From an uncultured Clostridia bacterium (lineage in GTDB: Bacteria > Bacillota > Clostridia > Oscillospirales > Ruminococcaceae): a stretch of 61,198 bases of DNA. Position 1 is the stretch's first letter; the number at the start of each line of letters is the position of its first letter. The notes below the pieces were generated by a model that saw only the letters and a list, made by a program, of their open reading frames with translations, had not been told where the DNA came from and did no database searches. The stretch is taken from positions 1 through 61,198 of the forward strand of contig CAOKWH010000013.1 of assembly GCA_948473085.1 (NCBI GenBank). The letters are read 5' to 3'. The translations under genes and the position numbers were made by a program. Of the stretch, positions 44,369 to 52,224 are shown piece by piece.

Positions 44369-45946
44369 TTAGATATAGCCCCGCTGGGTGAGGAAGGTTT
44401 TGGAAACCTCCTCCGGCAGCCGGCCTTCCACCTCTACCTGGCGGTTCAGCTCGGCAATGGTTTCCTCGTCCAGCTCCCCGGCCAGCCGGTTCAGGGCGTC
44501 GGCCACTTCGGGGTACTCCTCCAAAATCTCGTTGCGCACCACCGGCACGGCATAGTAGGGCAGGAAGAAGTTTTTATCATCCTCCAGGAACACCAGGTCA
44601 TACTCCGCCGGTAAGCTGTCGGTGGTGTAGGCCACAATAATGTCGCACTCGTCATTGTCAATGGCGGTATAGCGCAGGCCGCCATCCACCGGCACAACCT
44701 CCTTAAAGGTCAGGCCATATTCCCGGGTCAGGCCAATCATGCCGTCCTCCCGGTTGGAAAACTCAAAGGTCGGGGTGAAAACCAGGTTCTGGGAAACGCC
44801 CACCAGGTCGGAAATTTTGGTAAGGTTATACTTTTCCGCTGTGGAGCGCTTTACAGCCAGGCCGTAGGTGTTGTTAAAGCCCCAGTCGGGCAGGATGCTC
44901 ATATTGTATTGCTCATCATACTGTTCCTTTACATAATTGAATATGTAGTCCCTATCCCGGCTGATTTCCTGGCCCAGTACAGCCATGAACATGCTGGAGG
45001 TATATTCCACATGCACATCCGCCTCACCAGAGGCCAACGCATTGTGGCACACCTGGGTACCGCCCAGGTTTAATTTACGCACCACATTCATGTTGGTGTG
45101 GGTCTCCAGCAGGTCAGCGGCCATATTGCCCATAATCTGCTGCTCGGTGTAGGGTTTCGAGGTAACAATAATGGTATCCGGCGTATTGTCAATGCTGGTA
45201 ACCCCCACATAGACAAGAAGCATTGCCATCAGCGCCGCTGCTGTACGCATGGTGTTGCGGCCCCGCTTTTTCAGCTGGATAATGCCCTCCTCGCTGTCGG
45301 GCAGTTCAATATCGGTGCGCAGGCTAACCGGGGTAACGGCCTGCTCGATTTTACCGAACAGAAAGTCCACTATCAGCGCCAGGATACAGGCCGGGATAGC
45401 ACCGGCAAGAATCATGTTGGTGCTGACCATCTGGATGCCGGAATAAATCAGGTAGCCCAAGCCGCCGGCGCCAATCATCGAGGCCAGGGTCATCAGGCCC
45501 ACCGAGCTTACAGCCGAAATGCGCACGCCTGCCATAATAACCGGCAGCGCCATTGGAAACTGCACCTTAAACAGCACCTGGGCTTCGGTCATACCAATGC
45601 CCTTGGCGGCCTCCAGCGTATCTTTATTGATATTGCCAAGGCCGGTGGCAGTGTTTTTAATAATGGGCAGCAGGGCATACAGTGTTACCATAAAAATGGC
45701 GGGCACCCGGCCGATACCCAGCAGCGGGATGGTAAAGCCCAATATAGCCATACTGGGAATGGCCTGCACCACATTGGCAAAGCCCATGATGTATTTGTAC
45801 AGCCTATCATAGCGATTGATGACAATGCCCAGCGGCACACCAATGAGAATCGAAACAAAGATGGCAATGGCCGTCAGCTGGATATGTTCGGTAAGAAGGC
45901 CCAAAATTTGCTGGTGGCGTTCCACCAAGTAGTTAAAAAATCCCAT
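44369..45946 (-). CDS. Osmoprotectant (glycine betaine/choline-type) ABC transporter, permease fused to substrate-binding domain
   Basis: A 525-residue fusion of two transporter parts. Residues 1-about 215 are the membrane permease with the EAA-type loop DTLEAAKGIGMTEAQVLFKV; a single helix near 235-255 then anchors the extracellular substrate-binding domain (about 256-525, IIVTSKPYTEQQIMGNMAADLL, WGFNNTYGLAV) of the OpuAC/ProX type. Permease-binding protein fusions of this kind occur in OpuC/BusAB-like systems. The start overlaps the stop of the ATPase gene (TAATG). Substrate class is from family membership only. Confidence 0.92.
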   Translation of the reverse strand: MGFFNYLVERHQQILGLLTEHIQLTAIAIFVSILIGVPLGIVINRYDRLYKYIMGFANVVQAIPSMAILGFTIPLLGIGRVPAIFMVTLYALLPIIKNTATGLGNINKDTLEAAKGIGMTEAQVLFKVQFPMALPVIMAGVRISAVSSVGLMTLASMIGAGGLGYLIYSGIQMVSTNMILAGAIPACILALIVDFLFGKIEQAVTPVSLRTDIELPDSEEGIIQLKKRGRNTMRTAAALMAMLLVYVGVTSIDNTPDTIIVTSKPYTEQQIMGNMAADLLETHTNMNVVRKLNLGGTQVCHNALASGEADVHVEYTSSMFMAVLGQEISRDRDYIFNYVKEQYDEQYNMSILPDWGFNNTYGLAVKRSTAEKYNLTKISDLVGVSQNLVFTPTFEFSNREDGMIGLTREYGLTFKEVVPVDGGLRYTAIDNDECDIIVAYTTDSLPAEYDLVFLEDDKNFFLPYYAVPVVRNEILEEYPEVADALNRLAGELDEETIAELNRQVEVEGRLPEEVSKTFLTQRGYI

Positions 45947-47112
45947 TACTTCGCCCCTCCTTCCACTTCGGCCGCTTCGGCATTTGCGGCGGCCTCCTCC
46001 ATATCAATAAACTGCTGGCTCAGGGTGGATACCAGGCTGCTCTTGGTTATCAGGCCCACCAGGGTGCCGTCCTCCTCCACTACCGGCAGGTTGGGGAGCG
46101 AATCCCGGTTGAGCATGGTAAGCATGGCAATGATGGAGTCCTCCGGGCGGGCGGTGACCGGTTCGGAGGACATCAGCCCGCTGATGGGATCCTGGCCGGA
46201 CATGCCCGGGTGCAGATCGCTCAGGCGGAACACACCCTGGAGCTTGTGGTTTTCATCCACCACCATCAGGCTATCCACATTCCGCAGCCGCATGCGCTGG
46301 GCTGCGCGCAGTACGGTGGCGTCCTGACGGACTGTCACCGGGTTGTTGATCATAATATCCTGGGCGCGAATCAGTTCCGGCTGGCTCCAAATACGCTTTC
46401 TGCCCACAAAGTCCCGCACAAACTCGTTGGCCGGGCGCTTGAGGATATTTTCCGGGGTATCAAACTGGACGATCTCCCCCTTATCCATAATACAGATACG
46501 GTCGGCCAGCTTGACTGCCTCATCCATATCGTGGGTTACAAAGATGATGGACTTTTTCAGCTTCTGCTGCAGTTCCACCAGTTCATCCTGCAGCTGGGAG
46601 CGGGTAATGGGGTCCAGGGTTGAGAACGGCTCATCCATCAGGATAATATCCGGGTCGGTGGCAAAGGCCCGGGCAACACCGATACGCTGCTGCTGGCCGC
46701 CGGAGAGCTGCGAGGGATAGCGATAGAGGAATTTGTCCGGATCCAGCCCTACCATGCGCATCAGTTCGGCTGTGCGGGCGGCAATCTCCTCCGGGTCCTT
46801 CCCTCCCAACCGGGGAATAATCTCGATATTCTCCCGGATGGTCATGTGGGGGAACAGGCCGGTTTGCTGGATAACATAGCCCATCGTTCTCCTCAGTTCA
46901 ATGGGGTCGGTTTGCTGGATGTCCTTGCCGTCAATTAAAATCTGCCCCTGGCTGGGAGCAATCAGGCGGTTTATCATCTTCAGGCAGGTGGTTTTTCCAC
47001 AGCCGCTGGCGCCGATGAGCACCACTACTTCGCTTTTGTTCACCGTAAAATTGATATTGTGCAGTACCGTGTTGCTGCCAAAGTGTTTTTCAACATTTCT
47101 AAATTCAAGCAC
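45946..47112 (-). CDS. Osmoprotectant ABC transporter ATP-binding protein with tandem CBS domains
   Basis: A 388-residue OpuCA/ProV-type ATPase: Walker A (GASGCGKTT), signature LSGGQQQRIGVARAFA, Walker B (IILMDEPFSTLDP), switch His (FVTHDMDEA), followed by two CBS domains (about 255-375, MINNPVTVRQDATVLRAAQR, LPVVEEDGTLVG) that in relatives sense ionic strength or c-di-AMP. The start is GTG at 47112 after GGAGGG. First gene of the two-gene operon. Confidence 0.93.
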   Translation of the reverse strand: MLEFRNVEKHFGSNTVLHNINFTVNKSEVVVLIGASGCGKTTCLKMINRLIAPSQGQILIDGKDIQQTDPIELRRTMGYVIQQTGLFPHMTIRENIEIIPRLGGKDPEEIAARTAELMRMVGLDPDKFLYRYPSQLSGGQQQRIGVARAFATDPDIILMDEPFSTLDPITRSQLQDELVELQQKLKKSIIFVTHDMDEAVKLADRICIMDKGEIVQFDTPENILKRPANEFVRDFVGRKRIWSQPELIRAQDIMINNPVTVRQDATVLRAAQRMRLRNVDSLMVVDENHKLQGVFRLSDLHPGMSGQDPISGLMSSEPVTARPEDSIIAMLTMLNRDSLPNLPVVEEDGTLVGLITKSSLVSTLSQQFIDMEEAAANAEAAEVEGGAK

Positions 47113-47507
47113 AGGCTTCCCTCCTTGTTAAAATTATAGGATCAACCATTTTTGCCAAATACCCCCATGAAGTAACAACCTATATATTATAACAAGTTGT
47201 TTCTTTTTAGAATAAAAATTAAAAGCCATTTGCACAGCTTTCCCAAAAAAGACATATCTGGTAAAATAGAATCCATCTGTAAAGGCTTATGCCATTCCTG
47301 GCGGATATCGCCAGGCACAGGTTCCCCCACCAGCCGACGCAGAGATAACCCTTTAATTCACCTTGCTTTATTTATAAATATATCATATAATTAGGATATT
47401 GTAAAGGAAGCAGAAATTTTTTTACATCTCATTAAAATTTATTCTAACGGCGGCAGCGGCTTGTTTGGCTTTTTTGCCTGCCGGCGCCCACACCAAAAAA
47501 CATAGAT
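47113..47507. other. Divergent intergenic region upstream of the osmoprotectant operon
   Basis: About 395 bases. On the minus strand a TATAAT (near 47188) lies 80 bases before the ATPase gene but without a good -35, possibly an activator- or stress-dependent promoter. The rest is AT-rich with no recognised gene; the right end leads into the TraX-like gene. Confidence 0.4.
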
Positions 47508-48140
47508 ATGACCAATTCCCAACTGAAAACTTTGGCCATTCTGGCCATGACAGCCGATCATATCGGGGCTGTCTTTTTCCCCCAGGCGCTTCTGCTGCGC
47601 GTCATTGGCCGGCTAACCATGCCCATCATGTGCTTTCTGCTCACCGAGGGCTTTCGGCACACCCGCAGTATCAAGCGCTATGCCGGCAGGCTGGCTGTTT
47701 TTGCCCTGCTGTCCGAGCTCCCGTTTGACCTGGCCTTTTTTGGCGGCGTATTCTTTGGCCTGCAGAATATATTTTTCACCCTGCTGTCCGGCCTGCTGGC
47801 GCTGAATGCGCTGTCCAGCCGCCGCCCCACCGCTTTCTACGAGGCCATTGCATGGGGCGGGGTAGCCGCGCTGCTCCGGGCCGACTATGGGTTTTACGGG
47901 GTGCTGCTCATCCTGCTGTTTTTCTATCTGGGGCAGCGGCATGTGGCCCTGCCGCTGTGCATGTTTCTGCTCACCCTTTTCTTTTTCGGGCCCTCCATCC
48001 AGCTATTTGCGCTACTGGCGCTGCTGCCCATCTCTTTCTACAACGGGCAGCGGGGGCGAGAGCTGGGCCGGCTGTTTTATCTGTACTACCCGCTGCACCT
48101 GCTGATTTTAAGTGCAGCTTATACCCTTGCTATTTTCTGA
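47508..48140 (+). CDS. TraX-family membrane protein
   Basis: A 210-residue multi-pass membrane protein of the TraX family, named after F-plasmid pilin acetylation but common on Firmicute chromosomes with no known role. The amino end LKTLAILAMTADHIGAVFFP and LRVIGRLTMPIMCFLLTEGF are characteristic; about seven helices are predicted. The ATG at 47508 matches family starts although no clear ribosome site precedes it. No conjugation genes are nearby. The next gene follows 15 bases later. Confidence 0.88.
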   Translation: MTNSQLKTLAILAMTADHIGAVFFPQALLLRVIGRLTMPIMCFLLTEGFRHTRSIKRYAGRLAVFALLSELPFDLAFFGGVFFGLQNIFFTLLSGLLALNALSSRRPTAFYEAIAWGGVAALLRADYGFYGVLLILLFFYLGQRHVALPLCMFLLTLFFFGPSIQLFALLALLPISFYNGQRGRELGRLFYLYYPLHLLILSAAYTLAIF

Positions 48141-48155
48141 CAGGAGGAAATTTCG

Positions 48156-49268
48156 ATGGCCAAAAATATGATAAAATGCAGTTCCTGCGGTAAAAGTTAC
48201 GATTATTTGGAGAGTGAATCCTGCCCACACTGCGGTGCTTTCAACTATGATGGCAAGGTGGAATCCCATGTCTGCGACAGCGAGGATATCCGGGATATCC
48301 TGGAATTTTCCGATACCACCCACTCCGAACAGGAGCGCCCCCGCTCCTCTCTGAACGAGATGTACGGCAGCAAAGAGGGCAATATCTGGGAGCGCTACGC
48401 GGCCTCCAAAGGCCGTTCCACCGGGCGCAGCCAAACAAACAGCTCATCGGAGGGATATTATGCCCCCGAGCCCCAGCCCGCTACCCGCCGGCGGGGCCCC
48501 GATCTGGACAAAAAGCAGCGCAAGGGCTGCACCCCCCGGTTTGCCATTGGCAGCATTATCCTTGGGGTGCTGGCTTTCAATATCTTTTTCTCTGTTGCTT
48601 TCGGCCTGTTCCAGCTGTTTACCAACTCCATATCCGAGCCGGATATTCCGCCTGCCAACAGTGCCCAGGACAGCTTCAACTATACCTACAACTGGGGCGG
48701 CGGCGAGAACAGCTTGGAGGGCAACGCCATTGCTGCCGGGCTGGGCCGGGCCTATATTGTAGGCAACTCCAACTTCCGGGTGGACGATGTGGTGCTGATT
48801 GATGTGCCCAGCAACGAAGAAGGCTTTGTTGTGGTGGGTGTAAAGATCTATGCTGCCGCCGGCAGCGGTGACCCCAGCAGCGCCTCCTACACCGCCAGCC
48901 TGGTTACCCGCACCGAAGACGCCACCGGCCAGGCTTACCGCTACTCCGAGGTGAATATGCTGGATTCTACAATGGAAAACTCCATTAACTCGGTCTTTGG
49001 CGACTATTATCTGGACTTTTTGCAAAGCTATGAAATCAGCTTTTTAAGCCCTGGCAGCTATGCCACTGGCTACATCCCGTTTGTGGTGGAAACTGAAACC
49101 CTGGACGATTTAAATCTGGAATTAGAGGTCAGCTACAATAAAAACGGCAACAATGTTACCGAATATTATGTTTACACACTGGAAAAACCCACCCGCCACA
49201 TCTCGTTGGAAATTGTGCGCAGCACCTACAAGAACACCGACTCCCTGTTCTCTGACTTAGATTTTTAA
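48156..49268 (+). CDS. Zinc-ribbon single-pass membrane protein, function unknown
   Basis: A 370-residue protein with an amino-terminal zinc ribbon (Cys8, Cys11, Cys23, Cys26 in CSSCGKSYDYLESESCPHCG), a charged low-complexity linker (about 40-125), one membrane helix (about 129-155) and an extracellular beta-rich domain (about 190-370, DDVVLIDVPSNEEGFVVVGV, TGYIPFVVETETLDDL) of DUF4352/Ig-like character. The arrangement suggests a cytoplasmic zinc-binding head coupled to an outer binding domain. AGGAGG precedes the ATG. Probably co-transcribed with the TraX-like gene. Confidence 0.8.
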   Translation: MAKNMIKCSSCGKSYDYLESESCPHCGAFNYDGKVESHVCDSEDIRDILEFSDTTHSEQERPRSSLNEMYGSKEGNIWERYAASKGRSTGRSQTNSSSEGYYAPEPQPATRRRGPDLDKKQRKGCTPRFAIGSIILGVLAFNIFFSVAFGLFQLFTNSISEPDIPPANSAQDSFNYTYNWGGGENSLEGNAIAAGLGRAYIVGNSNFRVDDVVLIDVPSNEEGFVVVGVKIYAAAGSGDPSSASYTASLVTRTEDATGQAYRYSEVNMLDSTMENSINSVFGDYYLDFLQSYEISFLSPGSYATGYIPFVVETETLDDLNLELEVSYNKNGNNVTEYYVYTLEKPTRHISLEIVRSTYKNTDSLFSDLDF

Positions 49269-49272
49269 ACTG

Positions 49273-49315
49273 AAAAGCGATAGAGGAGGATAAAACACTT
49301 CCCTATCGCTTTTTT
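49273..49315 (+). terminator. Terminator of the TraX/zinc-ribbon unit
   Basis: Stem AAAAGCGATAG/CTATCGCTTTT with a 19-base loop and a following T-run, four bases past the stop codon. Confidence 0.8.
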
Positions 49316-49509
49316 GCCGCTCCTTTGGGTGCATTATCCAAAAGAGCCCTTTCCCGTTCATTAACAAATTGCTGCCCTGCCTTTTTGTTAAACTATGGAC
49401 TGGTTTATATTTTGGGAGCAGCAAACAGGCTTTTCTCCCGATAATTACAAAGTAAAGCAAAAATTCACTCCATATAACAAAATTGTACAGTTTCCCATTG
49501 GCGCAGATT

Positions 49510-49592
49510 ATGGTATAATAACGACAAAGCCGTTATTATACTGACTATCTAAAATATACCACTACGGCGCTCTGCGCCTGTGGTATAATAAC
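49510..49592. repeat. 83-bp element, left copy of a perfect inverted repeat
   Basis: All 83 bases are the exact reverse complement of 60811-60893. The unit contains a hairpin with 11-bp arms GTATAATAACG/CGTTATTATAC, a second hairpin around GGCGCTCTGCGCC, and starts of a further copy of the first hairpin. It is in a 690-bp non-coding gap between the zinc-ribbon gene and the iron-sulfur scaffold gene. No coding potential. Confidence 0.95.
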
Positions 49593-49747
49593 GACAAAAT
49601 CGTTATTATACTCAATTTACGCGCAGAACCTCGCCGCCGGGGGCGGCAACCGGTTCTAATGCGCAATTATACCAGCTATTTAAAATATACCATACCAGCG
49701 CTTTGCGCTTTGGTAGTATAACAACTAAGCATAGGAGCACCCCTCTA
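49581..49747. repeat. Further hairpin units of the repeat family
   Basis: Directly adjoining the 83-bp unit is a second TATAATAACG/CGTTATTATA hairpin (49583-49611; loop ACAAAAT), then a GC-rich hairpin with arms AGAACC/GGTTCT (49625-49657) between GCGC boxes, and a degenerate unit (about 49665-49728) with TATTTAAAATATACCATAC and GCGCTTTGCGC. The whole looks like a cluster of decayed and intact palindromic repeats. Confidence 0.7.
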
Positions 49748-49793
49748 TCAAAAGAAAAGGGGGCATTTGTGGGGGAACGATGTTGTTCCCACT
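49748..49793. repeat. Dispersed repeat element, copy B (inverted)
   Basis: AAAAGAAAAGGGGGCATTTG followed by TGGGGGAAC-N7-GTTCCCA: the reverse complement of the motif order found at 31317-31360 and 61078-61115. It adjoins the hairpin cluster on the scaffold-gene side. Confidence 0.55.
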
Positions 49794-49962
49794 CATATTA
49801 GAGAAAACATAAGCAAACCGATTTCCCGCCGCAGCAAATGCCATATCGCCCGAAAACCGGCGGTTTGGTATCATAACAATAAAACTCAATCTATGCGAAA
49901 ACAGCCTGTCTGCAAAAAGCAGGCGGCAGGCCCCGCCAAACAACCGAAAGGAGAATGCAAGG

Positions 49963-50655
49963 GTGATTTATTCCAAAGAAGTGGAGAATATGTGCGTGGT
50001 AGCCAAAGGCCCCAACAACGGCCCGGCCCCCATCCCGGAGGAGGGGCGCTGGGTAAAGGCCTACCAGATTGGCGATATTTCCGGTTTATCCCACGGGATA
50101 GGCTGGTGCGCCCCTCAGCAGGGCGCCTGTAAGCTGACGCTGAATGTCAAGGACGGCATTATACAAGAGGCGCTGGTGGAAACCATCGGCTGTTCGGGTA
50201 TGACCCATTCCGCCGCAATGGCTGGAGAAATCCTGCCGGGCAAAACACTGCTGGAGGCACTGAACACCGACCTGGTTTGCGACGCCATCAATGTAGCCAT
50301 GCGGGAGCTGTTTTTGCAGCTGGTATATGGCCGCAGCCAGACCGCCTTTTCGGAGGGAGGGCTGCCGGTGGGCGCCTCGTTGGAGGACCTGGGCAAAGGC
50401 CTGCGCAGCCAAACCGGCACCATCTTTTCCACCTCGGCCAAAGGGGTGCGTTACCTGGAGATGAGCGAGGGCTACATCACCCGGCTGGCCTTGGATGAAC
50501 AGAACCGCACCATCGGCTATGAGTTTGTACGCCTGGGCAAGATGATGGAGGACATCCGCCGCGGCAAGGCTCCGGAGGAGGCGCTGAAGAACAACACCGC
50601 CACCTACGGCCGCTTTGAGGGCGCTGCCCGGTATATCGACCCCAGAGAGGAATAA
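49963..50655 (+). CDS. IscU/NifU-like iron-sulfur scaffold protein
   Basis: A 230-residue protein whose middle part matches IscU/NifU amino-terminal scaffolds: VETIGCSGMTHSAAMAGEILPG corresponds to the IscU block around its second cluster Cys (shown here: GCSGMTHSAAMAGEILPG), preceded by Cys residues in IGWCAPQQGACKLTL and followed by LVCDAINVAMREL. It is longer than IscU and has extra terminal segments. Start is GTG at 49963 after AAAGGAG. The next gene, 22 bases on, encodes a GGGtGRT-family protein; the two genes are a recurring pair in anaerobes whose function is not established. Confidence 0.82.
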   Translation: MIYSKEVENMCVVAKGPNNGPAPIPEEGRWVKAYQIGDISGLSHGIGWCAPQQGACKLTLNVKDGIIQEALVETIGCSGMTHSAAMAGEILPGKTLLEALNTDLVCDAINVAMRELFLQLVYGRSQTAFSEGGLPVGASLEDLGKGLRSQTGTIFSTSAKGVRYLEMSEGYITRLALDEQNRTIGYEFVRLGKMMEDIRRGKAPEEALKNNTATYGRFEGAARYIDPREE

Positions 50656-50677
50656 ACAGGACGGAGGACAGCACAAG

Positions 50678-51676
50678 ATGATACAGTTTGAAGGAATAGA
50701 GCGCAGAATGGCCGGTATCAATGCCTGTCTGGCCGCCAATGGGCTGGATTCGCTGGAGGCAGCGGAACAGCTTTGCCGGCAAAACGGCATCAACCCCGCC
50801 GAAATTGTCAAGGGAGTGCAGCCCATCGCGTTTGAAAATGCCGTATGGGCCTATACATTGGGCACCGCCATTGCCCTGAAGCAGGGGGCCAAAACAGCTG
50901 CCGAAGCTGCCGAATATATCGGCCAGGGCCTACAGGCCTTCTGTGTGCCCGGCTCGGTGGCCCACCAGCGGAAGGTCGGCCTGGGCCACGGCAACCTGGG
51001 GGCCATGCTGCTCCGGGAGGAAACAAAGTGCTTCTGCTTCCTGGCAGGGCATGAGTCATTTGCAGCCGCCGAAGGGGCCATTGGCATTGCCCGGTCGGCC
51101 AACAAGGTGCGCACCCAGCCGCTTCGGGTTATTCTCAACGGCCTTGGCAAGGATGCAGCGGCCATCATCTCCCGCATCAATGGCTTTACCTATGTGGAAA
51201 CCGCGTATGATTTTGAAACCAGCATGCTGCATGTTACCAGGGAGGAACGCTTCTCGGAGGGTGAACGGGCAGCCGTGCGCTGTTATGGTGCCAATGATGT
51301 ACTGGAAGGCGTAGAGATTATGAAAACCGAACAGGTGGATGTATCCATTACCGGCAACTCCACCAACCCCACCCGCTTCCAGCACCTGGTAGCCGGCACC
51401 TATAAGAAATGGGCAGTGGAGAACGGCGTGCGCTACTTCTCGGTGGCCAGCGGCGGCGGCACCGGCCGCACCTTGCATCCGGACAATGTGGCTGCTGGGC
51501 CGGCCAGCTATGGCCTGACCGACTCGATGGGGCGGATGCACAGCGACGCCCAGTTTGCCGGCTCCTCGTCGGTGCCCGCCCATGTGGAAATGATGGGCCT
51601 GATTGGTATGGGCAACAACCCCATGGTAGGCGCCACTGTGGCCTGTGCCGTGGCAGTGGAACAGGCAGCCAAATAA
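50678..51676 (+). CDS. GGGtGRT-family protein
   Basis: A 332-residue cytoplasmic protein named for the strongly conserved motif, here ASGGGTGRTLHPDN near residue 268. Other notable blocks: GSVAHQRKVGLGHGNLGAML, KCFCFLAGHESFAAAEG and GNSTNPTRFQHLVAG. The Gly-rich and Cys/His residues suggest nucleotide or metal binding, but no reaction is known. GGACGGAGG precedes the ATG at 50678. It pairs with the scaffold-like gene upstream; both probably serve one Fe-S or sulfur-related job. A terminator follows. Confidence 0.85.
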   Translation: MIQFEGIERRMAGINACLAANGLDSLEAAEQLCRQNGINPAEIVKGVQPIAFENAVWAYTLGTAIALKQGAKTAAEAAEYIGQGLQAFCVPGSVAHQRKVGLGHGNLGAMLLREETKCFCFLAGHESFAAAEGAIGIARSANKVRTQPLRVILNGLGKDAAAIISRINGFTYVETAYDFETSMLHVTREERFSEGERAAVRCYGANDVLEGVEIMKTEQVDVSITGNSTNPTRFQHLVAGTYKKWAVENGVRYFSVASGGGTGRTLHPDNVAAGPASYGLTDSMGRMHSDAQFAGSSSVPAHVEMMGLIGMGNNPMVGATVACAVAVEQAAK

Positions 51677-51688
51677 CAGCTGCCGAGC

Positions 51689-51730
51689 AAAAAACCGGGG
51701 AAAGGCAATCCTCTTTCCCCGGTTTTTTTG
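51689..51730 (+). terminator. Terminator of the scaffold-GGGtGRT operon
   Basis: Stem AAACCGGGGAAAG/CTTTCCCCGGTTT with a short loop and a T-run, 12 bases past the stop codon. Confidence 0.9.
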
Positions 51731-52122
51731 CGCAATTTTTTTGTTTGCCCGCACTGGCTAATCCGAATTGTTCCGGCAGCTCTTTTGGTGAAGCAATACC
51801 CGCTATCTTTCTTTCTCATTGTAAAATTAGAGGCGTTTTTTGAGGTGCTGCTATATTTTCAATCTCTCCGCCGCTCTTATTGCACACCTGTGGATAATAT
51901 GGATCTGCCTATTGGAACAAACTGGCCAGGCTTATTCACACCAGGGGCTATTTCTGCAAATTCCCATTGCCGGGCGGGGCTGGATAGCCCCCTTTTGTTT
52001 ATAAACAAAAAATTTTATGCCCTTTTTCCTGTTATAGCCGGTTAAAATACGATATAATAAAAAGGCAGCTGTGCAAACATCCGAAAATAATTAAACTTAT
52101 TATAAATAAACCCCCGGTTTGT
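51731..52122. other. Intergenic region upstream of secA
   Basis: About 390 bases with no gene seen on either strand. Composition is more AT-rich than the flanking genes. The secA promoter and leader follow. Confidence 0.45.
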
Positions 52123-52151
52123 TTGACAAAGCCCTGCAATAAGGGTAAAAT
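52123..52151 (+). promoter_or_regulatory. Promoter of secA
   Basis: TTGACA (52123-52128), 17-base spacer, TAAAAT (52146-52151). Confidence 0.75.
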
Positions 52152-52179
52152 AGTACTGTTATCCGGCTATATACAGCCG

Positions 52180-52202
52180 CACCGCCCTTTGGCGGTGTTT
52201 TC
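52180..52202 (+). terminator. Terminator-like hairpin in the secA leader
   Basis: Between the promoter and the secA start is an eight-base stem CACCGCCC/GGGCGGTG-like hairpin (CACCGCC-CTTT-GGCGGTG) followed by TTTTC. It is placed where it could attenuate secA transcription or mark the end of a tiny leader RNA. The T-run is short. Confidence 0.45.
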
Positions 52203-52224
52203 ACATAAATTATGAGGTGATGGA

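Noticed and set aside
47508-48140. Conjugation locus suggested by TraX
   Set aside because: TraX-like proteins are widespread on chromosomes; no relaxase, coupling protein or type IV secretion gene is nearby.
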